Origin: Cristatella mucedo
Lineage: Eukaryota > Bryozoa > Phylactolaemata > Cristatellidae
NCBI GenBank assembly: GCA_009760855.2
Contig: WPIO01000035.1
Coordinates: forward strand, 3,495,001-3,559,000
DNA length: 64,000 nucleotides
Reading direction: 5' to 3'
Made by a program: the position numbers and the translations under genes. Of this stretch, positions 45,743-58,400 are shown in pieces (the stretch's first letter is position 1; every line of letters starts with the position of its first letter). The notes under the pieces are model-generated. The model made no database searches and was not told where the DNA came from. It worked only from the letters and a program-made list of their open reading frames with translations.

Positions 45743-45987
45743 TCCTCGGGGCTTTTGGACTTGCTCTTTTTTGTGATCCGTCGTGTGACGCATGCACATG
45801 CCCATGCCACTTGCTCTCCACTTCTTTCCTTCACCACTTTTCTCCACTGACATTGACTCTGCAGCCTTACTTTATAGAGAAAGGCTGCACCTCTAACTAT
45901 TTTTATCATGCCTGACTTAAACCAAAAAATGCTGGAATAACGAAATGTCAGACGTATTTCTCTCTAGTTTCAGCTAGATGATTTAGT
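45743..45987. other. Spacer between two opposed LINE copies
   Basis: About 245 bases. It separates a plus-strand LINE tail from the antisense LINE-A tail; no feature recognised. Confidence 0.4.
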
Positions 45988-47478
45988 TTAATGATAATAT
46001 TAATATTATTAATGTACTTGATAAAGCGCCCTCAAAGAACTTAATCTCTTTCTAGGCGCTTTACATTTGCTGCAAAGGGAAATGCAATTGAATGGTAAGT
46101 AAAATCATGCTTAAAAAAATGAATAACATGGTTAGGGGTGACATGCACAGGGTCAGCCTGCAAATGTGGTTAGTGGCAGCATGCACAGTTTCAGCACGCA
46201 TAAGCACATCAAGGACGAATCACAGGGACCCACTAAATGCTGTCCTAAATAGGTGTGTTTTTAGGTTCCTTTTAAATGTGGTCACGTCAGGGGATGTTCT
46301 GACGCAGGTCGGGACGGAGTTCCGAGCTTTGGGAGCATATGAACTAAATGCACGGTCTCCAAAGGATTTAAGGTTTGCATGAGGTATTTCTAGACTGTTG
46401 GATTCCGAAAAGCGGATGGTACGATGCTTGGCCTGATGTGGTAGTATATCTGACAGATAGGCTGGAGCCATAGAATGAAGTGACCTAAAAGTGAGCAACA
46501 AAACCTTGAAGTCAATCCGTAGCTTGACTGGTAGCCAGTGCAGGTCGGCGAGAAGTTGAGTAATGTGGCAACTGCGACGCTCACGACAGACAAGCCTAGC
46601 TGCAGAGTTTTGCACCAGTTGCAATCGCCTGATCGCACATGCTGGTAGGCCAGTAAGCAATGAGTTGCAGAAGTCGAGACAGGATGTCACGAATCCATGG
46701 AGCATCTTGGACGTGGTATGCTTATCTAAACAAGCCGAAGTTTTAGCAGTGTTATGAAGCTGAAAATAGGCAGATTTGACTGTGGATCTGATGTGGTCGT
46801 CTAGCGAGAGGTTGCTTTGGAATATGATACCTAGATTTCGAGCTGATTCGACAGGAGGTATGCTGGCTGAGCCAATTTTGAGAGACAGACTATTCAATCT
46901 CTGAATCACACTGGGTTTGCCCATAACTAAGTTAGTTTTATCATCGTTTAGTTTTAAAAAATTTGCTGCCATCCATGTGCAGATATCATCAATGCATGCA
47001 GCAAGTGAGTTGAGAGAATTTGAGGTGCTCGAAGGCTGGGAGGGATCAAAGCAAAGGTACAACTGAGTGTCATCCGCATAGAAGTGAAAGCCTAGATTTC
47101 GCTTGGCAATCATATCAGCAAGAGGGAGAGTATAAACCGTGAAAAGAAACGGACCTAGCACGGAGCCCTGAGGTACTCCATATTTCAGAGGTACTTCAGA
47201 TGATCTTTGTCCATTCACGTCAATACTCTGGAGTCTCCCACTGAGACATGATTTGAACCATTGTAGAGCAATGCCAGTGATGCCCAGGCGAGATGAGAGG
47301 CGCTCTAGAAGAATTTTCTGATCGATGGTGTCAAAAGCTGCCAAAAGATCGAGCAAAACAAGCAGCTTGACTTGTGCTACCATCAGATAATTATGAATAA
47401 AAGATTCACGAATGAGCCTCTCAGATCTGTGAGACATGGGGAACCTGCACTGCGAGGGAAATCTGAAATATATCTCTG
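45988..47478 (-). mobile_element. LINE-A copy, best preserved in the window
   Basis: Antisense insertion of about 1.5 kb. The tail (ATT/AAT)n and terminal hairpin lie at 45988-46075, the 3' UTR extends to 46219, and the coding region to about 47478. It is 5'-truncated inside the N-terminal part of the reverse transcriptase. It serves here as the reference for the other LINE-A copies. Confidence 0.95.
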
Positions 47479-47485
47479 GTTTCAC
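46220..47485 (-). CDS. LINE-A reverse transcriptase, 5'-truncated but open (421 codons)
   Basis: This would be the reverse transcriptase part of an L2/CR1-type LINE ORF2, which copies LINE RNA into DNA at a nicked target. Motifs in order: LLDLLAAFDTID (motif A, catalytic Asp, near residue 50), GVPQGSVLGP (motif B), HFYADDTQLYL (motif C; YADD codons at 47069-47080), FLKLNDDKTNLV (motif D), RNLGIIFQSNLSLDDHI (motif E). The C-terminal domain follows with ADLHWLPVK, FKVLLLTFRSLH, APAYLSDIL and GDRAFSSYAPK, ending FSGSL. The APE endonuclease and N-terminal part are absent, so it cannot move by itself. The frame has no stop or shift, unlike all other copies here, implying a younger insertion. The start codon used by the frame is probably not biological, because the copy begins mid-domain. 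Confidence 0.9.
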   Translation of the reverse strand: MKPEIYFRFPSQCRFPMSHRSERLIRESFIHNYLMVAQVKLLVLLDLLAAFDTIDQKILLERLSSRLGITGIALQWFKSCLSGRLQSIDVNGQRSSEVPLKYGVPQGSVLGPFLFTVYTLPLADMIAKRNLGFHFYADDTQLYLCFDPSQPSSTSNSLNSLAACIDDICTWMAANFLKLNDDKTNLVMGKPSVIQRLNSLSLKIGSASIPPVESARNLGIIFQSNLSLDDHIRSTVKSAYFQLHNTAKTSACLDKHTTSKMLHGFVTSCLDFCNSLLTGLPACAIRRLQLVQNSAARLVCRERRSCHITQLLADLHWLPVKLRIDFKVLLLTFRSLHSMAPAYLSDILPHQAKHRTIRFSESNSLEIPHANLKSFGDRAFSSYAPKARNSVPTCVRTSPDVTTFKRNLKTHLFRTAFSGSL

Positions 47486-50400
47486 AGTTTTACCTCAGTG
47501 TGCAAAATATGAATTTCTCAGTTAAAATCTTGATATAATATAAATCATTAAATATCGAAATATTATTAAGGGATTATCGACAAAGAAATCAAGCAGTGAA
47601 GGTAGCAATTTAATAGATATAAATTTGATTGTTGTGACAGCTCTCGTCAAAAATTAAAAACAAATTTAACTAATGGATACTTGGTAAATTGATGCATTTC
47701 ATTTACTGCTATGTTGCAGGTCTGAAATATCGTTGGCAAAACATGAATTTGTTGTACAAAAGCGCAAAAATTTAAACAAATTGAGGTACGAAACCAAACG
47801 CATGGATAGGAATGGATTTATGCTACCATTCATACCGGGTCAGGCGAAATCAGATTCCAGTGAACCGCAAGCTACAAAAAAAGAGTGAGGAGACCATGAC
47901 GGAAGCAGCAGGCAAAGTAAACTGAAGGAATGCGAATAAAGTCCGCAGAATTTCCCTACGCTTCTCCACAACGGAAGGGAAGGCGCAATTCGCAGATAGC
48001 GATTGTTGTCAGTAAGCTCTACCAGTTTCTGACAGTATGCATAATGGGTCCCGGCCGTGCCATTAGAAATAACTACTGCCGTAGTAAGACTGTATCTCAG
48101 AAGGCGAGAAAGTCTATACGATGGTTTGCGTATTTATATCGTGAAACTTATAACTGCCAATGTTAAAGATACCAAATTTTCTCAATCAAAAGAAAACTAG
48201 ATATTCAATCGGACTTCTTTTCCAAGACGCTTCCAAATTGAAAGCAATGGTCCGCACATAGCTGGCGATCCGAACCGTAGGATGCCGTTTGCTGTTCCTG
48301 TTACAAGTTGTTTGGTAGGACAAAAATGAGACTAGCGTCTAAGAGCTGCAGAAGTTGGTAATGCAAGAGTTAGACCTTGGAGGACCATGAGAAGTCAGGG
48401 ACCACAGGCAGCACAATATGGACTGGACAGAGCTTTAGTTGCACCTTAAAGTCTGTCCAACCCTAGGCAAATAGACGCTAGTTTTAGTAAAGAAAGACAG
48501 TTTATTTCCTCTCCGTGTTAGAACCATCTTAGCAATCGTACCGTTTTAGGATTTGGGGATATGGCCCTTTGTATGAATTTTGATAGGCTCTACTTCCATA
48601 AAACGGAAATTTGCTCTTAGTGAAACTAAATTACTTACAAAGTCCGATTCCAGGTTGGCTGAATACATGGTGCGATCGGAATGCATAAAGAGTGATTCAT
48701 TTTCTGGAGCTTGAAAGTAAAAATAGCTGATCACTCTCATCTCGGATGAAATTCAGAAAGAGATCACAGATCGCACAAAAAAATTCTAAATGATACAGTA
48801 TTATATTGGATTGCGCACCAGATATCATTCACATCGTGCAAATAATCACGATCCTTCACGTCATGGACTTCAAAAACGCAAGAAGGTAATTAAAATATAA
48901 TTTCAAGAAAATTGGTTCAAAATCTAATTATTATGAATGGTACTTTTACGATGACGCAAATTTTAAAACTGGATCGGAAATTTTGATTATTTTAACGTTA
49001 AATAAAAAATGATTATTCAAGCCATACATAACCCGGATTTAAACAGGAAGCAACAAATGTACAAATAAATATTTACCGATCTCTGCATCACACGCAACTG
49101 GTATTTTGGCTTGTAGACCTCGATAGATCGAGGGCATGTGTGAAGCTTGTTGAGATGCATGCTTGTGACTTTAATAAAGCTTTATTTTAAGTGTAGCCTG
49201 ATTTTTCTTTTAAATTCCATAACTCGGGTAATACCTAATTTATTAGATTAAATTTTTTTATTTGCGAGGTCAGATCTGGTTTTCCCACATGAGGCAAGAT
49301 TATTTTTAATTTTGGCTGTATGCATTTTGCTCTGAAAGTCTACTTTTTCAGAAAATAAACCTCCGGAATACTTGATAACGAAGCACAGCAAAACATACGT
49401 GAAAGTCGTCAGAATATCCGATCACGTTTCTAACACAATCATCTTTTGAAAGTTACCGTAAGCAAATATTCTATTGTCATACCAAGTTTATAAGTAATTT
49501 ATTTACATTTCCCCTTAAAGAGTACTTGTTTATGGTTTCTGAAAATGGTTGACTCAAGAATAACCGAACTTTTTGAGTTACTATTGGAGAAGCTCGATCA
49601 GTTGGAGCTGAACCTGACATATTGCAGTTGCCAAGCTAATGATAATGGCAGCAACATGGCGGGCAAATACTCCCATGTTCAAGCATGAATTTTAAAGATG
49701 AAGTCGCTAGCATTATTTTCTCCTTGCATCAATTAAAATTTTACCGTTTTTGTTACCTGCGATACAGCAAGCACGTAGGTAACTGCAATATTCTTCTTTG
49801 GTTACTTGTAGCCAGTCTGTGCATTTTTCCGCTATTAACTTATGGGTTGAATGCATTGAAGGAGTTCTACTTCATGACTGTGAACTAATCATTAGATAAT
49901 CGCTGGTAATAGCGTAAAAGCGCATTGATACTAAACCAAGGACATCCACGTGATGCTATTAAGCATTTGTGATGCTTCCAAAGGCAAATATTTCAAGACG
50001 TACTCTGAGGCATTAGTAGGAGAAATTGCTTCTTTCTGATCCAACTGTATTCGAAAATACGGCACGATGTGATAGGAGATATCAATACTATAGATATCAA
50101 TAATCGGTCAGCAAGACACTAGAGGAAGAGAACATGAAAATTGAAAGCACCCAGGATCTTTTCAGAGACACTCGGTGATTGCTATGCGGCTGACCCATAA
50201 AGCGGTACTTTCTTCTTATCAGCAGTCGATGCAGTAGCAAACTTATGCGAACAGCAAGACATAATAGCCGAGAAACCAGCTGAAATAGACCGAAGTGTGT
50301 CGCGTCATTTCGGATATGAAGATTGAGACGACCTTATCGTCTATGGTTTGCACAAATTCTTGAAATCTTTGAGTATTTAAAATACTCGTTTGGTGGAGCA

Positions 50401-51316
50401 CTAAGAAACTAATAGCTACTGAAAAGTTGTGCAGTCGTGTCCGCTGCACTAAAGAACATTCTGAAGGAGAATTCGGCATAATATACTTCGAGAATATGGA
50501 GCAGGCAGAGGAGCATTGCTACCTTTCGCATTCACTCTCACCCTAGTGCAGAAGAGTCCACTGCATGGTAGATTAAATTCTGAAATAAGGAGTCAAAGAG
50601 GCTTTTCCTAATTTGACGATTTCTTTATGAATCGTTTTCAACTGACTGTCAGCGTGTTGCATTCTAAGAGCAAAGCTTCTCTAAATTGAATCTCGCCAAA
50701 TCCAATTTTCGTTTAACTTTAGCACAGGAGAAATCTTTTGGGGTTTTCAACGATTTTCATCGAACATTAACCAAGCATTAAGCATTTACACTTAATCTCA
50801 TTCAGTTAATCGAAAATATACTTCATAGAAGAAAAGTGCGCCGCATTCCGCTGAGTATACAAATAAATAGAATGAAATATTTATCTTTTTTTAAATAGAA
50901 TGAATGAAATATTTATCTGTTTCTGCTTAACTTGAACTTGAACATTAACTATCAATGCAAAATAAGCAACCAACTTTGAATGCATTGGAAACAAATCCGA
51001 AAAGAAGAGGCTGCAGCACCTCTCAAAGTCGCTCGCTCGACGGCTCGACAGCTGCAAGTGGCTTGAGCGGCAATAAAGCTTTGCCCCAGCGACTCCTTCC
51101 CGTTTCACGTCAACACCGGAACTCGGACTGCAGCAAAGCATATGGCTGCCACTTTGCGTAGTACACGTGAATTTATCAAATTTCACTGAAATGCGAGACA
51201 TTTGATTGATTTGTACAGTTGCCGCTCTCCCTCAGTACAGTCATAAACAAGCTACCCGCCGTTACCAGCCGTTAAACATCAGTATCTTTGCCAGTCCCGA
51301 AATTGAACCCAACATG
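47486..51316. other. No gene recognised
   Basis: About 3.8 kb of AT-rich DNA with no supported repeat family or coding motif. Frames here are short and hydrophobic or lysine/asparagine-rich, as expected by chance. Confidence 0.4.
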
Positions 51317-51388
51317 TAACTCTGGAGCAACCAGTAACTCTGGAGCAACCAGTAACTCTGGAGCAACCAGTAACTCTGGAACAACCCG
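51317..51388 (+). repeat. 18-bp tandem repeat, four units
   Basis: Units of TAACTCTGGAGCAACCAG. The fourth has two changes (GGAACAACCCG). Confidence 0.9.
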
Positions 51389-53172
51389 AGCTGTCGGCTA
51401 AAAATGTCGGACAGACATTTCATCTGGGCCATAAGCACCGAACGGCAGCACTATTTAGTTACTTATGTAAAACGTGAGTAATAACAAGGACGCAGTTATT
51501 TGAACGAACGGCCAAGAACAGCAGGCTTCTGTGATGGAGTGCATGACTCTTACCTCATCTAGGGTGCTCAATCACATATAGCATGTTCAGAGAGCATTTG
51601 CAGCCCCTCTGCCCAGCGGGGGGGGGGGCGTTAAGCGATCTGGGCCGGACCCCTAATGCCCAGGCCAAATAACCATCACCGACACCAAATTTCGGTCCTA
51701 CTTCCACTCGATGAGCAACCGCACCGAGTTCGTGTCGATTAACGCTACGATCGGCCACTATAATACCAAGTATAAGTACATTATACCGAGACGCTCTGGT
51801 ATCTATTATAGCCACCACTAGGCATGCCTCATAGTGCTCCTGTATTTACATTGAGTTCTCCCTATATTATTATTGTGGTATCTTCTTATTATAATGGTTC
51901 TTCCTCATACTAGTTAGCCAGCTATTGGCGTGCATGACTAGTTAGCGATCATCGTCGGCGTCAATATCGTCGGCTTCAAGTTAGCTGCGCTTCTTTCAAG
52001 CAGCATGTGCAAGCACATTCACTGCCTCTGCCTTGATAACCCAGGGTAAGTCACCTCCTGATTTTGTCCCGCTTAAATCTGTCATGCTCTGACTGAATGC
52101 GATTTAGTATCCCAGAAAGTTAAATGCGGTACAGACTTTTTACTCTTTGCTAGAATACTAAATCACAATCGGTAACCTATGCTTTCCTTGCCCGATTTGA
52201 ATTTCAGTGACATAATTAGCTTTTACATTTGAGGTCCCTAAATTAAATATGCTCTTTGCTGCAATAGGCTATACGTTTTGCTTCCAAGATGTGAGTACTT
52301 TATTTTACGTTAGTTCGAATCTGAAATTGTCATAAGTCTATGTCGTTAAACTTTGGGTTACGACTTGGCAAGCCAACTTTTTTTTCTTGTCCATCTGGTT
52401 CTTCAGTAATAGCACTACCCAGTCATCGTCAAGGTCGTTTCTAGGCTGTTCAGATTTTTTGGTCTAACCTTCTGCTAATCACTTAATAGTCATATAACTT
52501 CCTGGGAGGTTACACATTAGTCTTTTTTCCAGCATTGGGTTTTGATGGAAAGCGTTTTTATATTCAGCTGAACATAAAATTACCATATCGTAGCAATAAT
52601 GACACTGCAATTACATAATCAAGCAGCTTTCTCACGTAGAAAAGAGCCTATTTCCCATATCCCAGACTTGATACTGGCTTTCTGTCTCTCACTGCTCGCG
52701 TTATGTCACTCACACTGAGCAGCTCGTTGCGATAGCAGTGGCTGTCTACTGTTATCCACTATCAATCCTTCATTGACATCGGTATATTCTTGTGGGAAAT
52801 TGGCGCCAAAATAGTTTGCCTAACTAAAATAACTTACCTACTGCATTCACAAGAAATATGTTGTCTGTCTTTTTATACATTCTCTACTAATACTAACTCT
52901 CTGCCGAGATTGAATGATTGCACTTGGGTTAGGCCTCGAGTGGAAATACTGTAGTTCAATGTTACTGGGAAATAATATTCGCTGTCCCTAAAGTGATCTT
53001 CACCATATTAAGAATCTCTATTAGATCTCTTTTCTACACGAAACAGACATTTTCATCGATTGAGCCTTAGACATGTGCCAGCCGCCCCCTCAGGAAATGC
53101 ATGCACTCAGTTATGTTGACGATCATTTGCAACGTACCCAGTTTGAATCAAGGTCTTCAGTTCTCTAATGTA
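51389..53172. other. No gene recognised; G run
   Basis: A run of about 10 G lies near 51620. The minus frame 51555-51818 spans it and has no known domain. The rest is AT-leaning. Confidence 0.4.
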
Positions 53173-53212
53173 AGCCCTTAGCAGCCCGATTATAAGCCCT
53201 TAGCAGCCCGAT
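53173..53212 (+). repeat. Two tandem copies of a ~20-bp unit
   Basis: TAAGCCCTTAGCAGCCCGAT appears twice head to tail with one or two bases between copies. Confidence 0.8.
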
Positions 53213-54748
<1,536 letters not shown>

Positions 54749-55145
54749 CCGCATCCTAGACGGTGGGATTGAGGTCCACCGCTGTTATACAACATCTTAA
54801 GACCAGCTGACGACTCGGACATTCAGTCACCGCCATTCCATAGCTTTCTCGACTCGTACGACCCGCTTGTGCTTCTAACAGACTCTTTGACGTGTGAGGC
54901 GACGCCAGCTCGCGAACAGGCAGCACGATATGCCTTAAATGCCTCGTAGAAAGCGTGACTACAGCATTCCTTGCTGCTTGGGGGGTCGCGTACGTAAATG
55001 CACGCAGATAAACGAGTGCGCATCGTTGAAGCTATGCTTGGTTTAGCGTAGCATCAAGCTCAGTTTACTCTCCTCGCTAGCTCCGAGTTCCAAATGCTCG
55101 GCGTTTAGCCGCGGTCGAGACGGGCCACTTGAAAAATCTTCGCAG
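54749..55145. other. No gene recognised
   Basis: Transition from the CT tract to the CpG-rich region; no supported feature. Confidence 0.4.
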
Positions 55146-56500
55146 TTACGTCCGCGACATCGCTCGGTAGCTCAGGTGGCAGCTAGGTTGGCGCTGCGAC
55201 CGCCCCCGGCAGAGGACGCGGGCAGTTTGTGCCTTGCCACGGCGGCGGCGGCGGCGACGGCTTGGCGAGTGAGCGCTCAGCACGGCGACGACTTCAGAAG
55301 GCCGTGCGGGGCTTGGCGTTCCGCTGCATGGCACTTTCGCCTTCGATGCCAGACCGCTGAAGGAGCTTGACTGCTTAGCTAGACTGCCCCGGACTGCCGA
55401 AGGACGGCTCCGCCGGCTCCGCTCTGGCGGATCTGGCGCCGCGCGGAGGAGGAAGAGACGCTCCTCCTCCTCCGCGCGGCCGCTGGCGAGGATTAGGGCC
55501 GCGAAGCGAGCGCCCGCGACAGGCCGAGCGGCGCCCGCGAGGCGGTCATTGGCATCGATGCGGTCGGGCAGTTCGAGCTTAATTGATGCGCTCGTCGCGT
55601 CCTCCGCCGACGACGGGGCGTCATCCTTCGAGCCGCAGCGCTCGGCGTAAGCTGCCGCCTCGGTCACGCGCGATTTCCTTGCGACCGCAGGCTTAGGAGA
55701 GCGCCGCGCCTAGTTCGCGCCGGTCGGCACCTCGCTCCGAACGCCGGCGGGGCCGGCGGCGGCGCCGGCGGCGTAAGAGGAAGCGTCGCGCAGCTCGCGG
55801 GCGCCCGCCGGTGCGCTCGGCGGCGGCGGCCAGGGCAGCGACGGCAGCGGCGGCAGCGGCTACGCAGTACGACGATGACGAGAGTTTCTGCTTGTGTTTC
55901 ACGAGCTGTCAGCCAGTGAGGTGGCAGAGCGCTGAGGCATGCGATATCTGCAGCCGATGAGGAATGGAGCGATTCGTATAGTTGAGTGCAGCTGCTACGC
56001 GAGCTGTCTATTACAGGCAGTCGCCTGGCTTTTGCCAAGCGAACGGCATCTTCTTTGCTTCCGAGACGCCTGGCTTCATCGTCCCGAGGAAACCGCGGCC
56101 GCACCCAATGTAACTTCCGCTGTCGGCTGGCGCGATCCGTAAACACCTCGGCGGTGGGCGAGCCCTCTTAGGCTTATTACCGCTTCAGTAATGCGACGGG
56201 ACAGGCGCGCCTAGATCCGTTACAGCTTAGCGAAGCTTTGGAAATGATTGGATGCAGTCGGCATGAACTAGCCGCGTTCGCTCAATCGTAAGAATAGGGC
56301 CGCTGCCCAGCCCCTTCCGCGGCCTGCCCACCCCCACCCCCACCGCCTGCCTGGCAGCACGGTCGAAGTCTGCCTCGCCCGTCGGCTTAATTTTGGGCGC
56401 CCGTTCGGTTTCAATGCAGCAATCATTCGGCCTTCAGAGAGAGGCTGCAGTCTACATTGCACACCGAACGTCCGTGCGTCAGTGACGCGCATTTTCAAGC
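55146..56500 (-). promoter_or_regulatory. CpG-rich segment, candidate promoter or first exon
   Basis: The densest CG-dinucleotide region in the window, with (GCG)n runs near 55241-55258 and 55820-55860. Two long minus frames (55146-55667, 173 codons; 55664-56146, 160 codons) are rich in Ala, Arg, Ser and Pro. A third, 55693-55902, reads CVAAAAAAVAALAAAAERTGG. GC-rich DNA yields long frames by chance, so coding is not established. Alanine runs are also common in first exons of animal transcription factors. The minus strand is chosen only because its frames are longest. Confidence 0.3.
55438..55480. repeat. Perfect 16-bp GC-rich hairpin
   Basis: GCCGCGCGGAGGAGGA (55438-55453) pairs exactly with 55465-55480 around an 11-nt loop. 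It lies inside the CpG-rich segment, where it would be very stable in RNA. Confidence 0.8.
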
Positions 56501-56754
56501 GGTACTACAACAATCTTCCTCTCTCGAATGCCAAGAAGGTCAAAAGCCCCATCCATCCTGTGCGGTAGCCTTTCGAATAATTCATATCCAGGTGGGCGCC
56601 GAAGGCAATATCCTCGGGCGAAGGACCTGACTTTTCGCGTGCTTTCTGCCATTCCGTAAGTTTCAATTAGGTTTGTACTTTAAATCCTCGGTATGTTGTT
56701 ACTCGTTTAAATCCTCGTCTGGGTTGATTTCTAAAGCAGCCATGGTAGTACGGC
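56501..56754. other. No gene recognised
   Basis: Short spacer upstream of a LINE-A copy. Confidence 0.4.
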
Positions 56755-57562
56755 GGTATCCATCAGCTCCACAGTCAAGTCTGCCTACTTTCAGCTGCAT
56801 ATCATTGCTGAAGCGTCGGGCTTGCTTAGATAGGAATATTACATCTAAATTGGTCCATAAATTTGCCATATTATGTCTCAACTTCTGTAACTCACTGTTT
56901 GCTTTTCTACCGGCGTGTGCGATCGGGTGCTTACAGTTAGTGCAAAACTCTGCAGAAAGGCTTGTCTGTTGTGAGCGTCGCAGTTGCAACATCGCACCAC
57001 TTCTCGCCGACCTGCACTGGCTCCCAGTCAAGTAATGCGTTGACTTTAATGTTCCGTCACTCACTTCTAGGTCCATTCACTCCTTGGCTCCAGCCTACCT
57101 ATCAGATCTATTTCCCCACCATGCTAAGTATCGTACCACCATCTTTTCGGAATCATTCATTTATATCTCGTACGAACTTCAGATCCTTTGGAGACATACC
57201 TTTGGTTCGTATGTTTCAAAAGTCTGGAACTCACTTTTGACTGGCGTTACGACATCACCTGACTTGACCAAATTTAAAAAGAAGCTGAAGACGCATCTAT
57301 TTATGACAGCATTTAGTGAGTCTATGTGTTTTGTCCTTTATATGTGCATGCGTGCTTAAACTGTGCATTCTTCCACTTACCATTTATGCATGCTGACCAT
57401 GTGGATGTCACCTCTAGCCACGTTATGCTTGTTGACATTCAGTATGCTACCACTAACCACTCAATCATGCTTCCTTTACAACATGTGTGTAACGTAGAAA
57501 TGTACAGCACAGAAAGAGATTTAGTTCTCTAAGGGTGGTATACAAATGTATCATTATTAATT
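56755..57562 (+). mobile_element. LINE-A copy, C-terminal region and 3' end
   Basis: 5'-truncated copy beginning near the STVKSAYFQL segment. Two open pieces remain in different frames: one to 57035, with QLVQNSAERLVCCERRSC and LADLHWLPVK, and one at 57084-57359, with APAYLSDLFPHHAKY and KTHLFMTAFSES. At least one frameshift lies near 57035-57085. The 3' UTR follows, with a hairpin region that is damaged in its outer stem, and a short ATT tail. Confidence 0.88.
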
Positions 57563-57703
57563 TTTAGAATTTCTTTACATGAGTTCAAACTAGTGGGCTG
57601 ATTCTTTTGAGTAAGACAATAATAATACAAATAATAATAATACAATAACTCTATATCGCCCTCAGCGAGCTAAACTCTCCCTTAGTACTTCACATACTTG
57701 TAT
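57563..57703. other. Short spacer with AAT repeats
   Basis: ATAATAATACAAATAATAATA near 57618 followed by a degenerate antisense LINE-tail-like string (CGCCCTCAGCGAGCTAAACTC). Probably another antisense tail remnant of about 80 bases. Confidence 0.5.
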
Positions 57704-57740
57704 ATGTATATATATATATATAATATATAATATATATATA
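57704..57740. repeat. (TA)n microsatellite at the SINE tail
   Basis: About 37 bp of TA repeats at the 3' side of the antisense S2 SINE. It may be that SINE's expanded tail. Confidence 0.9.
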
Positions 57741-57879
57741 ATTCAATTTGTATGGCGCCCCAAGAGAACTTAATCTATATTCAGGCGCTTCACATTAGCC
57801 TCGGGGCTCGAGCCCACGACCTGAGCCAGGCCTCGGTCGGGGCGAGCACCTTAACCTCTGGACCAAACCAGCTCGGCTT
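57741..57879 (-). mobile_element. SINE S2, tRNA head plus LINE-A-like tail
   Basis: On the minus strand: GGTCCAGAGGTTAAGGTGC (A-box region), GGGCTCGAGCCCC (B-box region), then GAAGCGCCTGAAT... AGATTAAGTTCTCTTGGGG, whose outer stem GCGCC/GGCGC is intact. It is closely similar to the copy at 41.1 kb. Its 5' end directly abuts antisense LINE 3' UTR sequence. Confidence 0.85.
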
Positions 57880-58400
57880 ATGGTGTCAAGGGAACATGCC
57901 AATGTGGTTAGTGATAACCTATCCTGTTTCAGTACGAATACACGCACAAAATATAGTTCACATAGGCCCAGCAAATACTCTGTGGGAAATTTGTGTTTGG
58001 CTTCTGTTGGAATGCCGTTTACTCAAGGGATGTCGCAACCTCTGTCGGGTTTAACTTCCAGGCTTGGAAGCGTACGAGCTGAAGGCGAGGTCTTCAGAGG
58101 TATTCAGCTACGTTCGAGGCACAGCTAGACAATGTGAATCAAAAGAGCGGGTGGCATGATGACTGGCCTCATTGAGGAGTAGCTCTTGTGGGTAGGCGGG
58201 AGAAAAGGGAGTGCAGGGACCTAAACCTGAGCGAAAAAACCTCAAAGTAGTTGCGACCCTGAATTAAGAGCAAGTGCAGGCTGGACTTCTCTGAATGGCA
58301 GGCGTAGTCAAAATTGGCAGGCTTGAATGTAAGCATTGAGTTGCTTCAGGGATTTGAGGGAAAGGATCCGAGTGGGAGTGATACTAAGGGAGCGGTGTCT
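57880..58400 (-). mobile_element. LINE-A-like fragment joined to the S2 SINE
   Basis: Antisense, collinear with LINE-A 46.13-46.65 kb: GCCAATGTGGTTAGTG (3' UTR), GGCTTGGAAGCGTACGAGC, GACTGGCCTCATTGAGGAG and AGGGACCTAAACCTGAGCG. The normal last ~110 bases, including the terminal hairpin, are missing, and S2 occupies that place. Frames are broken. Confidence 0.7.
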
